Shown here piece by piece: positions 7,626-14,172 of a DNA stretch of 14,897 bases. The stretch is taken from NCBI GenBank assembly GCA_036277235.1, contig DASUNJ010000084.1:1-14897 (forward strand). The letters run 5' to 3'. The stretch is from DATMER01 sp036277235. Lineage in GTDB: Bacteria; Acidobacteriota; Thermoanaerobaculia; Multivoradales; UBA5704. The notes below the pieces were generated by a model. The model saw nothing but the letters and a program-made list of their open reading frames with translations, had not been told where the DNA came from and did not search any database. The position numbers were made by a program, and so were the translations under genes. The first letter of the stretch is position 1; every line of letters starts with the position of its first letter.

Positions 7626-7793
7626 ATGGCCACCAAGATCAAGAACGATCGTGCGGAGGAACTGGCTCGGCCGGTAGCCGCCGAGGCACCGCTGGGCTCG
7701 CGGCTCGCTGAACGCTTCGCCGGCTTGGGTCTCGAGCAAGAGATTCCCGAGCTGCGCGGCCAGCCGGCCCGCCCGGCCGATTTTGAGTCGTGA
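7626..7793 (+). CDS. Short antitoxin-like protein, probably a remnant or hybrid
   Basis: 55 residues. GAGGGG lies 4 nt before the ATG. The N-terminus MATKIKNDRAEELAR resembles the opening of PSK/Rv0623-type VapB antitoxins (short beta-strand and helix). The C-terminus (GSRLAERFAGLGL, then IPELRGQPARPADF) resembles the toxin-binding tail of a different antitoxin group. The middle that normally carries the rest of the DNA-binding domain (GESLTEAV-like helix) is missing or replaced by a short Ala/Pro stretch. No toxin gene follows in frame; the next gene is the DUF433 antitoxin 46 nt downstream. I read it as a deletion product of an antitoxin gene that may or may not still be expressed. It is divergent from the VapB-like gene. 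Confidence 0.5.
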   Translation: MATKIKNDRAEELARPVAAEAPLGSRLAERFAGLGLEQEIPELRGQPARPADFES

Positions 7794-7827
7794 TCGTGCA
7801 CGACTGCCTTGCCGACGACGCTTGAGC

Positions 7828-7833
7828 TAGAAT
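7828..7833 (+). promoter_or_regulatory. -10 element placed for a leaderless DUF433 transcript
   Basis: TAGAAT (5 of 6 matches) lies exactly 6 nt before ATG 7840, and the bases between are CCTCCC, which cannot act as a Shine-Dalgarno site. A TANNNT box 6-7 nt before a start codon is the usual look of a leaderless promoter. No convincing -35 box was found. Confidence 0.45.
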
Positions 7834-7839
7834 CCTCCC

Positions 7840-8163
7840 ATGTCGGCCCTACCTGCTCCAGTCGAGTACGCCCACATCAGCCATGACGAGAAGGGTGTTC
7901 CCTTCGTCACGGGAACGACGATGAAGGTGGTGGAGCTTGTCATGGCACAGCGGGCGTACGGGTGGAGCCCTGAAGAGCTCCACTTCCAGCATCCCGACCT
8001 TTCCCTTGGGCAGATCCACTCGGCCCTGGCCTACTACTGGGACCACCGGAATGAGCTCGATCCGGACATCGAGCGGCGAACCCGCCTGGCCGACGAGATC
8101 CGCAGCGAGGTCGGCTCCTCCCCTCTGGCCGAGAAGCTCCGCGCTCTCCGCCCCCGCTCTTGA
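7840..8163 (+). CDS. DUF433-domain antitoxin
   Basis: 107 residues. The core (about 10-80) has the DUF433 pattern: a strand with HISHDEKGVPFVTGTTMKV, then a helix-turn-helix-like part (VVELVMAQRAYGWSPEELHF, then HPDLSLGQIHSALAYYWDH). DUF433 proteins are small DNA-binding antitoxins usually encoded just before a DUF5615 PIN-like toxin, exactly as here. The TGA at 8161-8163 overlaps the TTG start of the toxin gene. The charged C-terminal helix (ERRTRLADEIRSEVG onward) probably contacts the toxin and neutralises it. There is no Shine-Dalgarno site before the ATG. Confidence 0.88.
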   Translation: MSALPAPVEYAHISHDEKGVPFVTGTTMKVVELVMAQRAYGWSPEELHFQHPDLSLGQIHSALAYYWDHRNELDPDIERRTRLADEIRSEVGSSPLAEKLRALRPRS

Positions 8164-8507
8164 GCCTCATCCTCTATATGGACGAGAACGTCCACCGCTC
8201 GATTACCGGAGGGCTTCGCCTGCGTGGTGTTGACGTGCTCACGGTTCAGGAGGATGGGCGCAGGGGCTTGGACGACTCCGGGATTCTGGATCGTGCCACC
8301 GAGCTCGGCCGCGTCCTGTTCTCCCAGGATGAAGATCTTCTGGCGGAAGCCCGCCATCGGCAGTCTGCTGGAATCTCCTTTGCCGGCTTGGTCTACGCCC
8401 ACCAGCTCCATACGACCATCGGTGATTGTGTACGCGATCTGGAGATCGTGGCGCAAGCGGCCCACCTCGATGAGATGGCCGATCAGGTCCTCTTTCTGCC
8501 ACTTTGA
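8160..8507 (+). CDS. DUF5615 PIN-like toxin (probable RNase)
   Basis: 115 residues. It starts with MDENV (about 7-11; Asp and Asn of the active site), followed by a helix and GVDVLTVQEDG, GLDDSGILDRATELGR and VLFSQDEDLL. This is the characteristic Asp-rich layout of DUF5615/Mut7-C-like PIN proteins, in which the acidic residues bind the catalytic metal. Members act as toxins that are presumed to cleave RNA. The start is taken as TTG, which shares three bases with the TGA stop of the DUF433 gene (TTGA), so translation is probably coupled. There is no ribosome binding site or nearby ATG before the conserved MDEN; an internal ATG at 8178 would begin directly at that motif. The gene looks complete and is convergent with the STAND gene tail. 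Confidence 0.87.
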   Translation: MSLILYMDENVHRSITGGLRLRGVDVLTVQEDGRRGLDDSGILDRATELGRVLFSQDEDLLAEARHRQSAGISFAGLVYAHQLHTTIGDCVRDLEIVAQAAHLDEMADQVLFLPL

Positions 8508-8530
8508 ATGGGGTGCCCCGTAGGGTGAGC

Positions 8531-9079
8531 TCAGTCGCGCTTCCGCCCTTCAAGTTTCTTGATGAGCGCCTCACGGCGCTCCTTCAGCCGCTTGAGCGCA
8601 TACTTCCGCATCGAGTAGGGTAATCCTTCGGTCTCCATAAGAGCGGCGAACCACCCGAAGCGCCCGTAGCCGTCGACTACGCCGGGATGACCCAAGTCCT
8701 GAGCAGCGTCCAGTAGAGACCAACGGCGGGCATGATCGGTCTCGGACCGGAACGCTGAGATAAGGCGATCAACCTCTCTCTGCAGACGTAGCTTTTCAAG
8801 TGCCTGCCAAGCCGATTCCCTTGCGAACCAGTCCTCGTCTCGACGAAGGGCATACAGCGCGTCATCCAGGTCAGGGCTCCAGCGCATCGACTCGGCGGCG
8901 AGGCAAGCTCCCTGCCGTAGCCGTGGATCAGAATCGTTCAGCCATTGCAGAAGGAGAGGCCGGTTTGAGGTCTGGTCGAGAGCTTCTCCGATCGAATAAA
9001 TCAGAACAAGGTCGTTGTCTTCGCGTACCAGGTTGGTGAATTCCCTTCCGGCCCTCGTGAGATCCAGTTCGAGAAGGAG
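8531..9079 (-). CDS. C-terminal HEAT-like segment of the STAND ATPase gene, out of frame with the rest
   Basis: This is the continuation of the large ATPase gene, not a separate gene. In this frame the minus strand is open from just after a TAG at 9080-9082 down to the TGA at 8531. It encodes LLLELDLTRAGREFTNLV and onward, then repeated helix pairs (PRLRQGACLAAES, DALYALRRDEDWFARESAWQALEKL) of HEAT type, about 183 residues. The large ORF is clearly HEAT-like up to YDAVRALTQL, then turns into about 50 residues of basic, non-helical sequence, as expected after a frameshift. Joining the two frames by skipping one base near 9080 restores continuous helical protein to a natural end (LIKKLEGRKRD). 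An ATG at 8885-8887 could start a 118-residue piece, but no ribosome binding site was noted there. Cause: mutation, assembly or read error, or less likely programmed shifting. Confidence 0.7.
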   Translation of the reverse strand, partial: LLLELDLTRAGREFTNLVREDNDLVLIYSIGEALDQTSNRPLLLQWLNDSDPRLRQGACLAAESMRWSPDLDDALYALRRDEDWFARESAWQALEKLRLQREVDRLISAFRSETDHARRWSLLDAAQDLGHPGVVDGYGRFGWFAALMETEGLPYSMRKYALKRLKERREALIKKLEGRKRD

Positions 9080-12000
9080 CTAGCTGCGTCAGGGCGCGCA
9101 CAGCATCGTAATGTGCGGAGGGCTGCCCTCCCCAGGCTGATTCGGACAGTGCCCGTTCACGGAGGTATTCCCGCACCTCTTCATTGTCTAAATGGGCGAG
9201 GGTCTCCAAGCTTTCGTTCTCTTCGAACAGGGCCCATAGATCGTCTCTTTGTTCCCAGACGTGCCTCGCAACCTGGGCCCGACTCTCATTGGTGGCGCGC
9301 CGGGCCTCAAAGCGATTGAGGACACGCCGTGCGACGAAACGATGATCTTGGATTTCGCGAGCTCGTAGGAATGCCTGTTCGGATACCTCTGATCGTGCAT
9401 CCAACATCTCCAGAGCGAGAAGACTTGCCAGTGCCTGCTTGGATGCGGGTTCCACTCTGTTGAATAGAGAAAGTATAGTTTCCTCCATTTCGGGCCTCCC
9501 GCTCATCCCAAGGGCCAGGATCGCACCTGGAGGCATGGGATCAAGGGAAAGATCCTCCAGAGCCGATGTAAGCTCCACGTCGCCCAAAGCACGGCCCCCG
9601 AGGTATTCAGCGAAATCCGGAGGCAGGCGCAGGCCCCAGCGAACAACACCACGGATCACAGTTTTGTCGTAGCCACGTTCGGCAAGGACCTGGAGGGCTT
9701 CACGCTGATCCAGCAGATGCGTCTCAGCACCGGCCAGATGCTCCTGCTCTTGGAAGGCGATTTGGGTTAGGAACTCGATTGTTCTCTTGTCGGATGCCCT
9801 TAGCGCCAACTCGAACGCTTCATCTCTGCCCCAATAAGTTGTCGCCCTCTCTAGATAAGAATTGGCGACCTCAAAGATTCCGTCACCAGCAATTTTGTGA
9901 AGGACCGCGAGGCCCACGTCGAGAGCGTGCCGCTTCCACATCTCCTCCCAAGGTCCTTCCCGGATCAACCAAGCTGCCAAGTTCCGTTCGAGTTCCGTTC
10001 CGCGACGCCTCCAGAACAGCTTCAGGAGGTCCGGGTGGGAGATCTCACTCAGCCGATCGAATGGCCGGCCAAGGGGCTCGTGGTTGCTCGGGCTCGGCTC
10101 TTCCAACTCTCTAACCAGCAGCTCGTTCGTGGTATCAAGAAGCAGTTCGAGGGTCTCTTCACTCAACCAGTTTTCACGGCCATCGTAGAGACACGCTGCA
10201 ATCCAAGGTCGCTCGGCAGCCCGAATGGTATCGAGCAAGAGCTTGGCCGTCTCCTGAGGAAACTCAAGTTGCAGGGGCGGCAGCCACCAGGATCGGGCAA
10301 GAGCCAGATCAAACTCAACGTCTGGATCGATCGGTCGAAGAGCGCCTTCGGGGGAAAGAAGATAAAGACCCTTTCGGGCCATGGGCGCCAACGAATCCCC
10401 TCGCCCATTGACCCGCTCCTCAAGCCAGGGCACCTCTTCACAATCATGGAAGTGTGTGATGCAGACCGCGAGGCATCGCTCGCGCTCCGGTCGAACCTTT
10501 TCAAAAGCCACTCTCTTGACCCGATGCCAGACCTCTTGACCCTGAACAACTCTCGGAATGAGGAAGATCAGGGTGTGCACAGGGTCGGTAGCTGGATCGG
10601 CGTTGCTGATCGCCTGCTCAAGCCAGTTGGGGGCCAAGCGGACGCAGGTCTGAAGCGCCTTATCAGTCTGGACGACATCGTGAAAGTCAACCTCGCTCTC
10701 TTCCGCCAGACCCTCCTCTCTCTGGGCCTTTACATTTCTAGACCACTCGCGGTACAGAGCCCAAAGTCGATCCAGAGCCTCAGTGCTTCCATGGGCGGCC
10801 AGAACTCGCGCGGCCGCTTTTTGAAGGCAGATACTACTATCGTTGAGCATATCGACGGCAAAGCCCGCAATCGATGGGTCTGACATCGACTCCAGCATCT
10901 CGAGATACCGGATCTCCGAATAGCTCGACTCCCCCGCAATCTGGCGAAGTCTTACGAACAGATGGGGCACGATCCGGTTACCAAGTGTCGAGATCAGATC
11001 GAAGAAACCATCGATCTCCTCGAAGAGTTGCAGCAACCCGAGGATGTCTTGATCTCGGGGAGATTCAGGGCCCGAAAGAAGCCAAAGGACATCCATGGCA
11101 ACGTAGCCGAAGCGGCGCCCTCCTGCACCTTCAATGCAGGCTCTGAGCCGGTCTCGGAGAGACTGGGACGTGAGGCGCCCTGCACGAAGACCGGCGACTA
11201 GACCCTCCGAAATGGCCCATTGGAGCAGGCGTTCGTGCCACAACTCCAGAACGCGGCCACTGCGCCCCCACCTGACGAGACGGGTCAGAAGGAGCCTCTC
11301 CATCGCGACCTCATCGATTCCGATCGCGCGCAGTCGCGAAAGGGGCCAGGGATAGTCTCCCCCGTCGATGAGTTGGCTGGCGAGTTCGGTCAGCGCATCC
11401 GTCGCTATGGGGGCATGAGCTGCCTGTCCGGTCCAGTAGCCCTCGATAAGCTGATACTCGTTGTTTGACTGCCACTGGCCTCCTCCGGAAACAAGTTCGC
11501 AGAACAGCCGTGCCCAAAGGGGATGCCGTAGGAGACGAAGGATGTCCTGGGGTGGTAGCAACGTGTCCGTTCCTAGCTGAAGCCTGAGGTAACGCAGCAC
11601 CTCGCGTTGCGAAAAGTCGCGGACGGAAAGTGGAAGCACACCCTCGTCCACGCGCTCCGGAGCGTTCGTATCCGTGGTAAGAGCGACCGCGACCCGGACA
11701 CCGATTGCATCCCATTCCTGCTGCACCAGAGTCGCTAGGTAGTTCCGATCCTTCACACCATCGATCAGGACCGTGAGCCAAATACCCCCAGAGTGCTCGG
11801 GCACCTCCTGCCGCACTTTCTGCGCGAGTCGATCAAGCGAGTAGCGCTCATCAGTCCCCCAGATGCGCTCGCAGAAAAGCCGTGCCGCCTCGTCCCGATC
11901 ACGGAGTACGTCCTGGCTGCTGTCGAGGAGGAGTACAACCTCATTGCGCCGGGCCAGTTCTTCAGCCGTTCCATAGAGCAGCCACGACTTACCCTGGCCG

Positions 12001-13061
12001 CTTTCTCCCCAGGCGACGATGGGCTCCCCGCCTGCAGCCTGAAGAAGGTTGAGGAGCGGCTTTCGCTCCCGGCAATCCTCGGAGGCTTTGTATCCGTGCA
12101 GCGCTAGACTCCTCACCAGAGAGAACTGGCTCTCCCGAGCAATGAGATCCCAGGCCAATAAAGGAATGGCCTGAAGGCCGTGCTGGGCAAGGAATTTTGC
12201 TCGGTCGACCACAGCTCCGCCCTCACGGGCACGCCGGAGGAAACCTCCCACTAGTGAGTCCAGTTTTTGCTCCAAGGCGTGATCTTTGACCCCGCGGGCG
12301 GAGAGCTCTCGCGCGACCTCGTCCTCGATTACTGGCCACTGGCGGTCGCCTTCGAACTCGAAGTTGGCAAGGAGCCGCAACAGATTCCTGTGGAGCACGT
12401 CCGGAGAATCTTGGACCGGCCGCCGGACCTTCCGCTCGCCCTTCCCGGTGCTCTCCTCCCCCGCCAGCACTCGAGCGATATACAGAAGAATGCCACGCTC
12501 CGTGTATCTGCCTCCAGCCTCTTTGATCTTCCGGGCCAACGCACGGTTCTTCGTCGCCGATGCAAACTCCTGCTGGTCGTCAAGAGCGGCAAGCGGATCG
12601 CCCGCATCCACCCTTCGCGCGGGCAGCGAGCGGAAGGAGTGGTAGACATCCTCCCATGCACCCATGGAACCTTCGGTGACAAAACGGTAGCGCGTGGGCG
12701 TCGTCCTTGAACGGCACGCCTTGTAGAGATCGGGGAGGACATCCCGGATGACCTCCTCCAAGCTCCAGGGGCGACCGGTCGATCGGGCTTTGATCTGTTC
12801 AACAGCACCGGGCATCTCCAGGTCGCCCCCTTCGGGCGGCTCGAGGATCAGGGTCACCCCACGTGGCTGAAGGAGGGTCGGGCCTTCCAGCACATCCCGT
12901 ACAGTCGCCTTCCAGACACGCAAGAGAGACCAGAGGAGCTGATAGGCGACTCCGTTCATCATCGCCGGTCCGCCGGCAGGAGGTCTTCTGGTCGGCGCGG
13001 TTCTGCGATGCGGAGCTGTCAAGCGGGGTTCATCCGTGCGTTCGTTGGGGCGCCACGACAA
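8928..13061 (-). CDS. STAND ATPase with N-terminal Cap4/DUF4297-like nuclease domain and HEAT-like C-terminus (Avs-like)
   Basis: 1377 residues as an open frame, numbered from TTG 13061. Residues 30-300 resemble the restriction-type nuclease domain of Cap4/DUF4297 proteins: GVAYQLLWSLL, LILEPPEGGD (E74, D80) and VEQIKAR (Q89-x-K91), then WSLEEVIRDVLPDLYKA. Walker A is G352-ESGQ-G357-K358-S359 and Walker B is TVLIDG (D434); a winged-helix-like part follows to about 640. From about 650 onward are helical HEAT-like repeats, the likely sensor. The overall plan matches Avs/AVAST anti-phage STAND proteins: target recognition, ATP-dependent assembly, then nuclease effector activity; that role is inferred. 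Start uncertain: TTG 13061, TTG 13022, ATG 12962 or ATG 12959, all with weak ribosome sites. Family-like GG-x-A-x3-G-x2-YQ spacing favours one of the TTGs. The last ~50 residues are out-of-frame sequence; see the segment at 8531-9079. Confidence 0.82.
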   Translation of the reverse strand: MSWRPNERTDEPRLTAPHRRTAPTRRPPAGGPAMMNGVAYQLLWSLLRVWKATVRDVLEGPTLLQPRGVTLILEPPEGGDLEMPGAVEQIKARSTGRPWSLEEVIRDVLPDLYKACRSRTTPTRYRFVTEGSMGAWEDVYHSFRSLPARRVDAGDPLAALDDQQEFASATKNRALARKIKEAGGRYTERGILLYIARVLAGEESTGKGERKVRRPVQDSPDVLHRNLLRLLANFEFEGDRQWPVIEDEVARELSARGVKDHALEQKLDSLVGGFLRRAREGGAVVDRAKFLAQHGLQAIPLLAWDLIARESQFSLVRSLALHGYKASEDCRERKPLLNLLQAAGGEPIVAWGESGQGKSWLLYGTAEELARRNEVVLLLDSSQDVLRDRDEAARLFCERIWGTDERYSLDRLAQKVRQEVPEHSGGIWLTVLIDGVKDRNYLATLVQQEWDAIGVRVAVALTTDTNAPERVDEGVLPLSVRDFSQREVLRYLRLQLGTDTLLPPQDILRLLRHPLWARLFCELVSGGGQWQSNNEYQLIEGYWTGQAAHAPIATDALTELASQLIDGGDYPWPLSRLRAIGIDEVAMERLLLTRLVRWGRSGRVLELWHERLLQWAISEGLVAGLRAGRLTSQSLRDRLRACIEGAGGRRFGYVAMDVLWLLSGPESPRDQDILGLLQLFEEIDGFFDLISTLGNRIVPHLFVRLRQIAGESSYSEIRYLEMLESMSDPSIAGFAVDMLNDSSICLQKAAARVLAAHGSTEALDRLWALYREWSRNVKAQREEGLAEESEVDFHDVVQTDKALQTCVRLAPNWLEQAISNADPATDPVHTLIFLIPRVVQGQEVWHRVKRVAFEKVRPERERCLAVCITHFHDCEEVPWLEERVNGRGDSLAPMARKGLYLLSPEGALRPIDPDVEFDLALARSWWLPPLQLEFPQETAKLLLDTIRAAERPWIAACLYDGRENWLSEETLELLLDTTNELLVRELEEPSPSNHEPLGRPFDRLSEISHPDLLKLFWRRRGTELERNLAAWLIREGPWEEMWKRHALDVGLAVLHKIAGDGIFEVANSYLERATTYWGRDEAFELALRASDKRTIEFLTQIAFQEQEHLAGAETHLLDQREALQVLAERGYDKTVIRGVVRWGLRLPPDFAEYLGGRALGDVELTSALEDLSLDPMPPGAILALGMSGRPEMEETILSLFNRVEPASKQALASLLALEMLDARSEVSEQAFLRAREIQDHRFVARRVLNRFEARRATNESRAQVARHVWEQRDDLWALFEENESLETLAHLDNEEVREYLRERALSESAWGGQPSAHYDAVRALTQLAPSRTGSHEGRKGIHQPGTRRQRPCSDLFDRRSSRPDLKPASPSAMAERF

Positions 13062-13144
13062 TTGTGGTGCCGTCCGCTCAGTGGATGGTAGGAGAGGTTT
13101 CTGGGTGAGAGGCCAGCGATACCCAAAGCGACTCTCGGGCTCTA

Positions 13145-13372
13145 CTACTTCCTCCGGAGCAACTCGCTCAAAGAACCAGCACCTTCGCGCTCCAGGAGCG
13201 TGTCAAGGTGCATGTCGCTCCTCACGTTCCAATCGCGGTGGTACTGCTGTTCGAGGGTACCGACATGGGTATCTCCGCGCTTTTCTCGAAGCGTGCCCGT
13301 CTCCGTTCGCGCTCGTTCTCCCCTCATGCCTGCCGCGTCATGTCGGACCGGTGGTGCCTTCCTGTGAGACAT
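13145..13372 (-). CDS. Small conserved-looking protein of unknown function upstream of the STAND gene
   Basis: 75 residues starting MSHRK. The N-terminal 25-30 residues are basic and disordered-looking. The C-terminal half, GDTHVGTLEQQY then RSDMHLDTLLEREGAGSLSELL, resembles the common ending of short hypothetical proteins (VGTL ... RSD-x-x-L-x-T-x-L ... SLS-x-L-L) that I have met in many bacteria without a known function. The start at ATG 13370-13372 is supported by AGGAG (+ strand 13381-13385) 8 nt upstream. A longer frame to 13432 lacks such a site. It is 83 nt upstream of the earliest possible STAND start and runs the same way, so the two could share a transcript and this could be an accessory or regulatory partner. 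Confidence 0.6.
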   Translation of the reverse strand: MSHRKAPPVRHDAAGMRGERARTETGTLREKRGDTHVGTLEQQYHRDWNVRSDMHLDTLLEREGAGSLSELLRRK

Positions 13373-13545
13373 CGCTCCTACTCCTGCATGCCGGAGCGGC
13401 CGGCGCAAGTGTCGACCGTTTAGCATTGTCACTGTCGGATTAGTTTACCAAGGCCGAGAGGCGAAAGCAAGGCGGTCCTACCGAATGTGGGGGTCTCCAG
13501 TTTTGGAAAGCACAAGGGAGTGTAGAAGAGGAACCCGAGGGCCCT
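13373..13545. other. Non-coding gap, nothing definite
   Basis: No supported gene. The stretch 13420-13450 is locally AT-richer and may hold the promoter of the 75-residue gene, but no -35/-10 pair with normal spacing could be assigned. A perfect 10-bp palindrome GAGGGCCCTC lies at 13536-13545, at the edge of the following repeat. Confidence 0.5.
13381..13385 (-). promoter_or_regulatory. Ribosome binding site of the 75-residue gene
   Basis: AGGAG on the minus strand, 8 nt before ATG 13372; it fixes the start of the small gene and argues the gene is real. Confidence 0.7.
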
Positions 13546-13660
13546 CTCCCCCGCCGCCGCGAGGCTGACTTCCCTTGCCTCCCCGCCACCCTCGGAGTTC
13601 GGGTTCTTGGGGCCATCTACCTGGGGTTGAAACCCCAGGCTCTACGCCCCTTCCGGGGCT
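13546..13660 (+). repeat. Dispersed multi-hairpin repeat, copy 1
   Basis: About 115 nt of GC-rich sequence starting TCCCCCGCC. It contains the inverted repeat CTGGGGTT-GA-AACCCCAG at 13621-13638, a GGCTCTA linker and a second hairpin GCCCC-TTCC-GGGGC at 13646-13659. The same elements in the same order and nearly the same spacing (75 versus 73 nt from the opening motif to the palindrome) recur at 14173-14291. I recall similar CTGGGGTTGAAACCCCAG elements from other GC-rich bacterial genomes, as REP-like repeats, but cannot name the family. The 3' end of the UPF0175-like frame runs into it. Confidence 0.8.
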
Positions 13661-13890
13661 CTGCTTCTTCCGCAGTCAACCGGCAGCCTTGACTCGCCAT
13701 CGAGATCCTCAGGTGGATAGCTCACAGCGTCAACTCCTGCCTGGCCCAACAACTCAATGAACGCTTCGAGCGAAAGACCCGCCAGCTTAGCCCCTTGAGC
13801 CATGGTCAGCGCGCCCGCCTCAAAGAGGTCGAGAGCCATGGTACGGAGCAGATGCTCGTCGAAGGGCATGATGTCAGCTCGGTAGGTCAC
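13642..13890 (-). CDS. UPF0175-like small protein (antitoxin-like), C-terminus running into a repeat
   Basis: 82 residues from GTG 13888-13890, which overlaps the TGA of the HicB-like gene (GTGA), so translation is coupled. An internal ATG at 13869 (MPFDEHLL) is an alternative. The core is UPF0175-like: ALDLFEAGALTMAQGAKLAGLSLEAFIELLGQAGVDAVSYPPEDL, a helix-turn-helix-like DNA-binding fold typical of small antitoxins often paired with PIN toxins. The family normally ends shortly after the acidic YPPEDLD segment. Here about 18 further residues (ESRLPVDCGRSRAPEGA) follow, and the final five plus the stop codon come from the hairpin of repeat copy 1. This suggests the original stop was lost when the repeat arrived, or that the tail is tolerated. 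No toxin gene follows. Confidence 0.72.
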   Translation of the reverse strand: MTYRADIMPFDEHLLRTMALDLFEAGALTMAQGAKLAGLSLEAFIELLGQAGVDAVSYPPEDLDGESRLPVDCGRSRAPEGA

Positions 13891-14120
13891 GCGGTAACGA
13901 GGACGGAAACGAGCCCCGGAGCGGTGACGGTCTCGATGCTCGCCGGCAGCGGCTGGTTGGTCTCGACCATCACCGCGATCAGGTCGTGAGCCACGTCGGG
14001 CGCAAGGCTGAGGATTTCCTGGATGCTTTCACCCTGTACGACGAGACCAGGGAGATCCGGGCTCGTGCCGAGATAGAGGCCCTCGGGCAGTTGCTCGATT
14101 TCCAGGGTGATCTTGTACAT
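13887..14120 (-). CDS. HicB-like antitoxin-family protein without HicA
   Basis: 77 residues. The fold signature is a partly degraded RNase H-like HicB domain: MYKITLEIEQLPEGLYLGTSPDLPGLVVQGESIQEIL, with the usual 'TSPDLPGL' and the following helix LAPDVAHDLIAVMVE. HicB proteins neutralise HicA mRNA interferases encoded next to them, but no HicA (a small dsRBD-like protein with a catalytic His) is present on either side; the next gene is UPF0175-like. The start is set by AGGAGG (+ strand 14129-14134) 8 nt upstream. A TAGAAT -10 box on the minus strand (+ strand 14154-14159) is suitably placed, but its -35 would fall within repeat copy 2 and is not recognisable. Confidence 0.82.
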   Translation of the reverse strand: MYKITLEIEQLPEGLYLGTSPDLPGLVVQGESIQEILSLAPDVAHDLIAVMVETNQPLPASIETVTAPGLVSVLVTA

Positions 14121-14128
14121 TCTCTTGA

Positions 14129-14159
14129 CCTCCTCAGTCCTCGACTCCTCTTCATTCTA
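14129..14159 (-). promoter_or_regulatory. Ribosome binding site and possible -10 box of the HicB-like gene
   Basis: AGGAGG (+ strand 14129-14134) is 8 nt before ATG 14120. TAGAAT (+ strand 14154-14159) would start transcription about 27 nt before the ATG. The upstream edge lies against repeat copy 2, with no visible -35. Confidence 0.5.
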
Positions 14160-14172
14160 GCAGCCGCTCCCC

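Noticed and set aside
7560..7739. N-terminal extension of the VapB-like gene to 7739
   Set aside because: Extra 60 residues precede the conserved antitoxin start, overlap the promoter and the divergent small gene, and have no ribosome site.
8510..8519. GGGGTGCCCC hairpin after the DUF5615 gene as terminator
   Set aside because: The loop would be only two bases and there is no T-tract.
8531..8887. Independent 118-residue HEAT-like gene
   Set aside because: The same frame is open upstream to 9079 and continues the HEAT-like tail of the STAND protein, so it is better read as the displaced 3' end.
9070..9095. Programmed ribosomal frameshift in the STAND gene
   Set aside because: No canonical slippery sequence, downstream pseudoknot or hungry stop codon is visible; an indel or read error explains it more simply.
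9897..10883. 328-codon open frame on the + strand within the STAND gene
   Set aside because: Lies wholly antisense to the helical region of the STAND protein and shows no motif or ribosome site.
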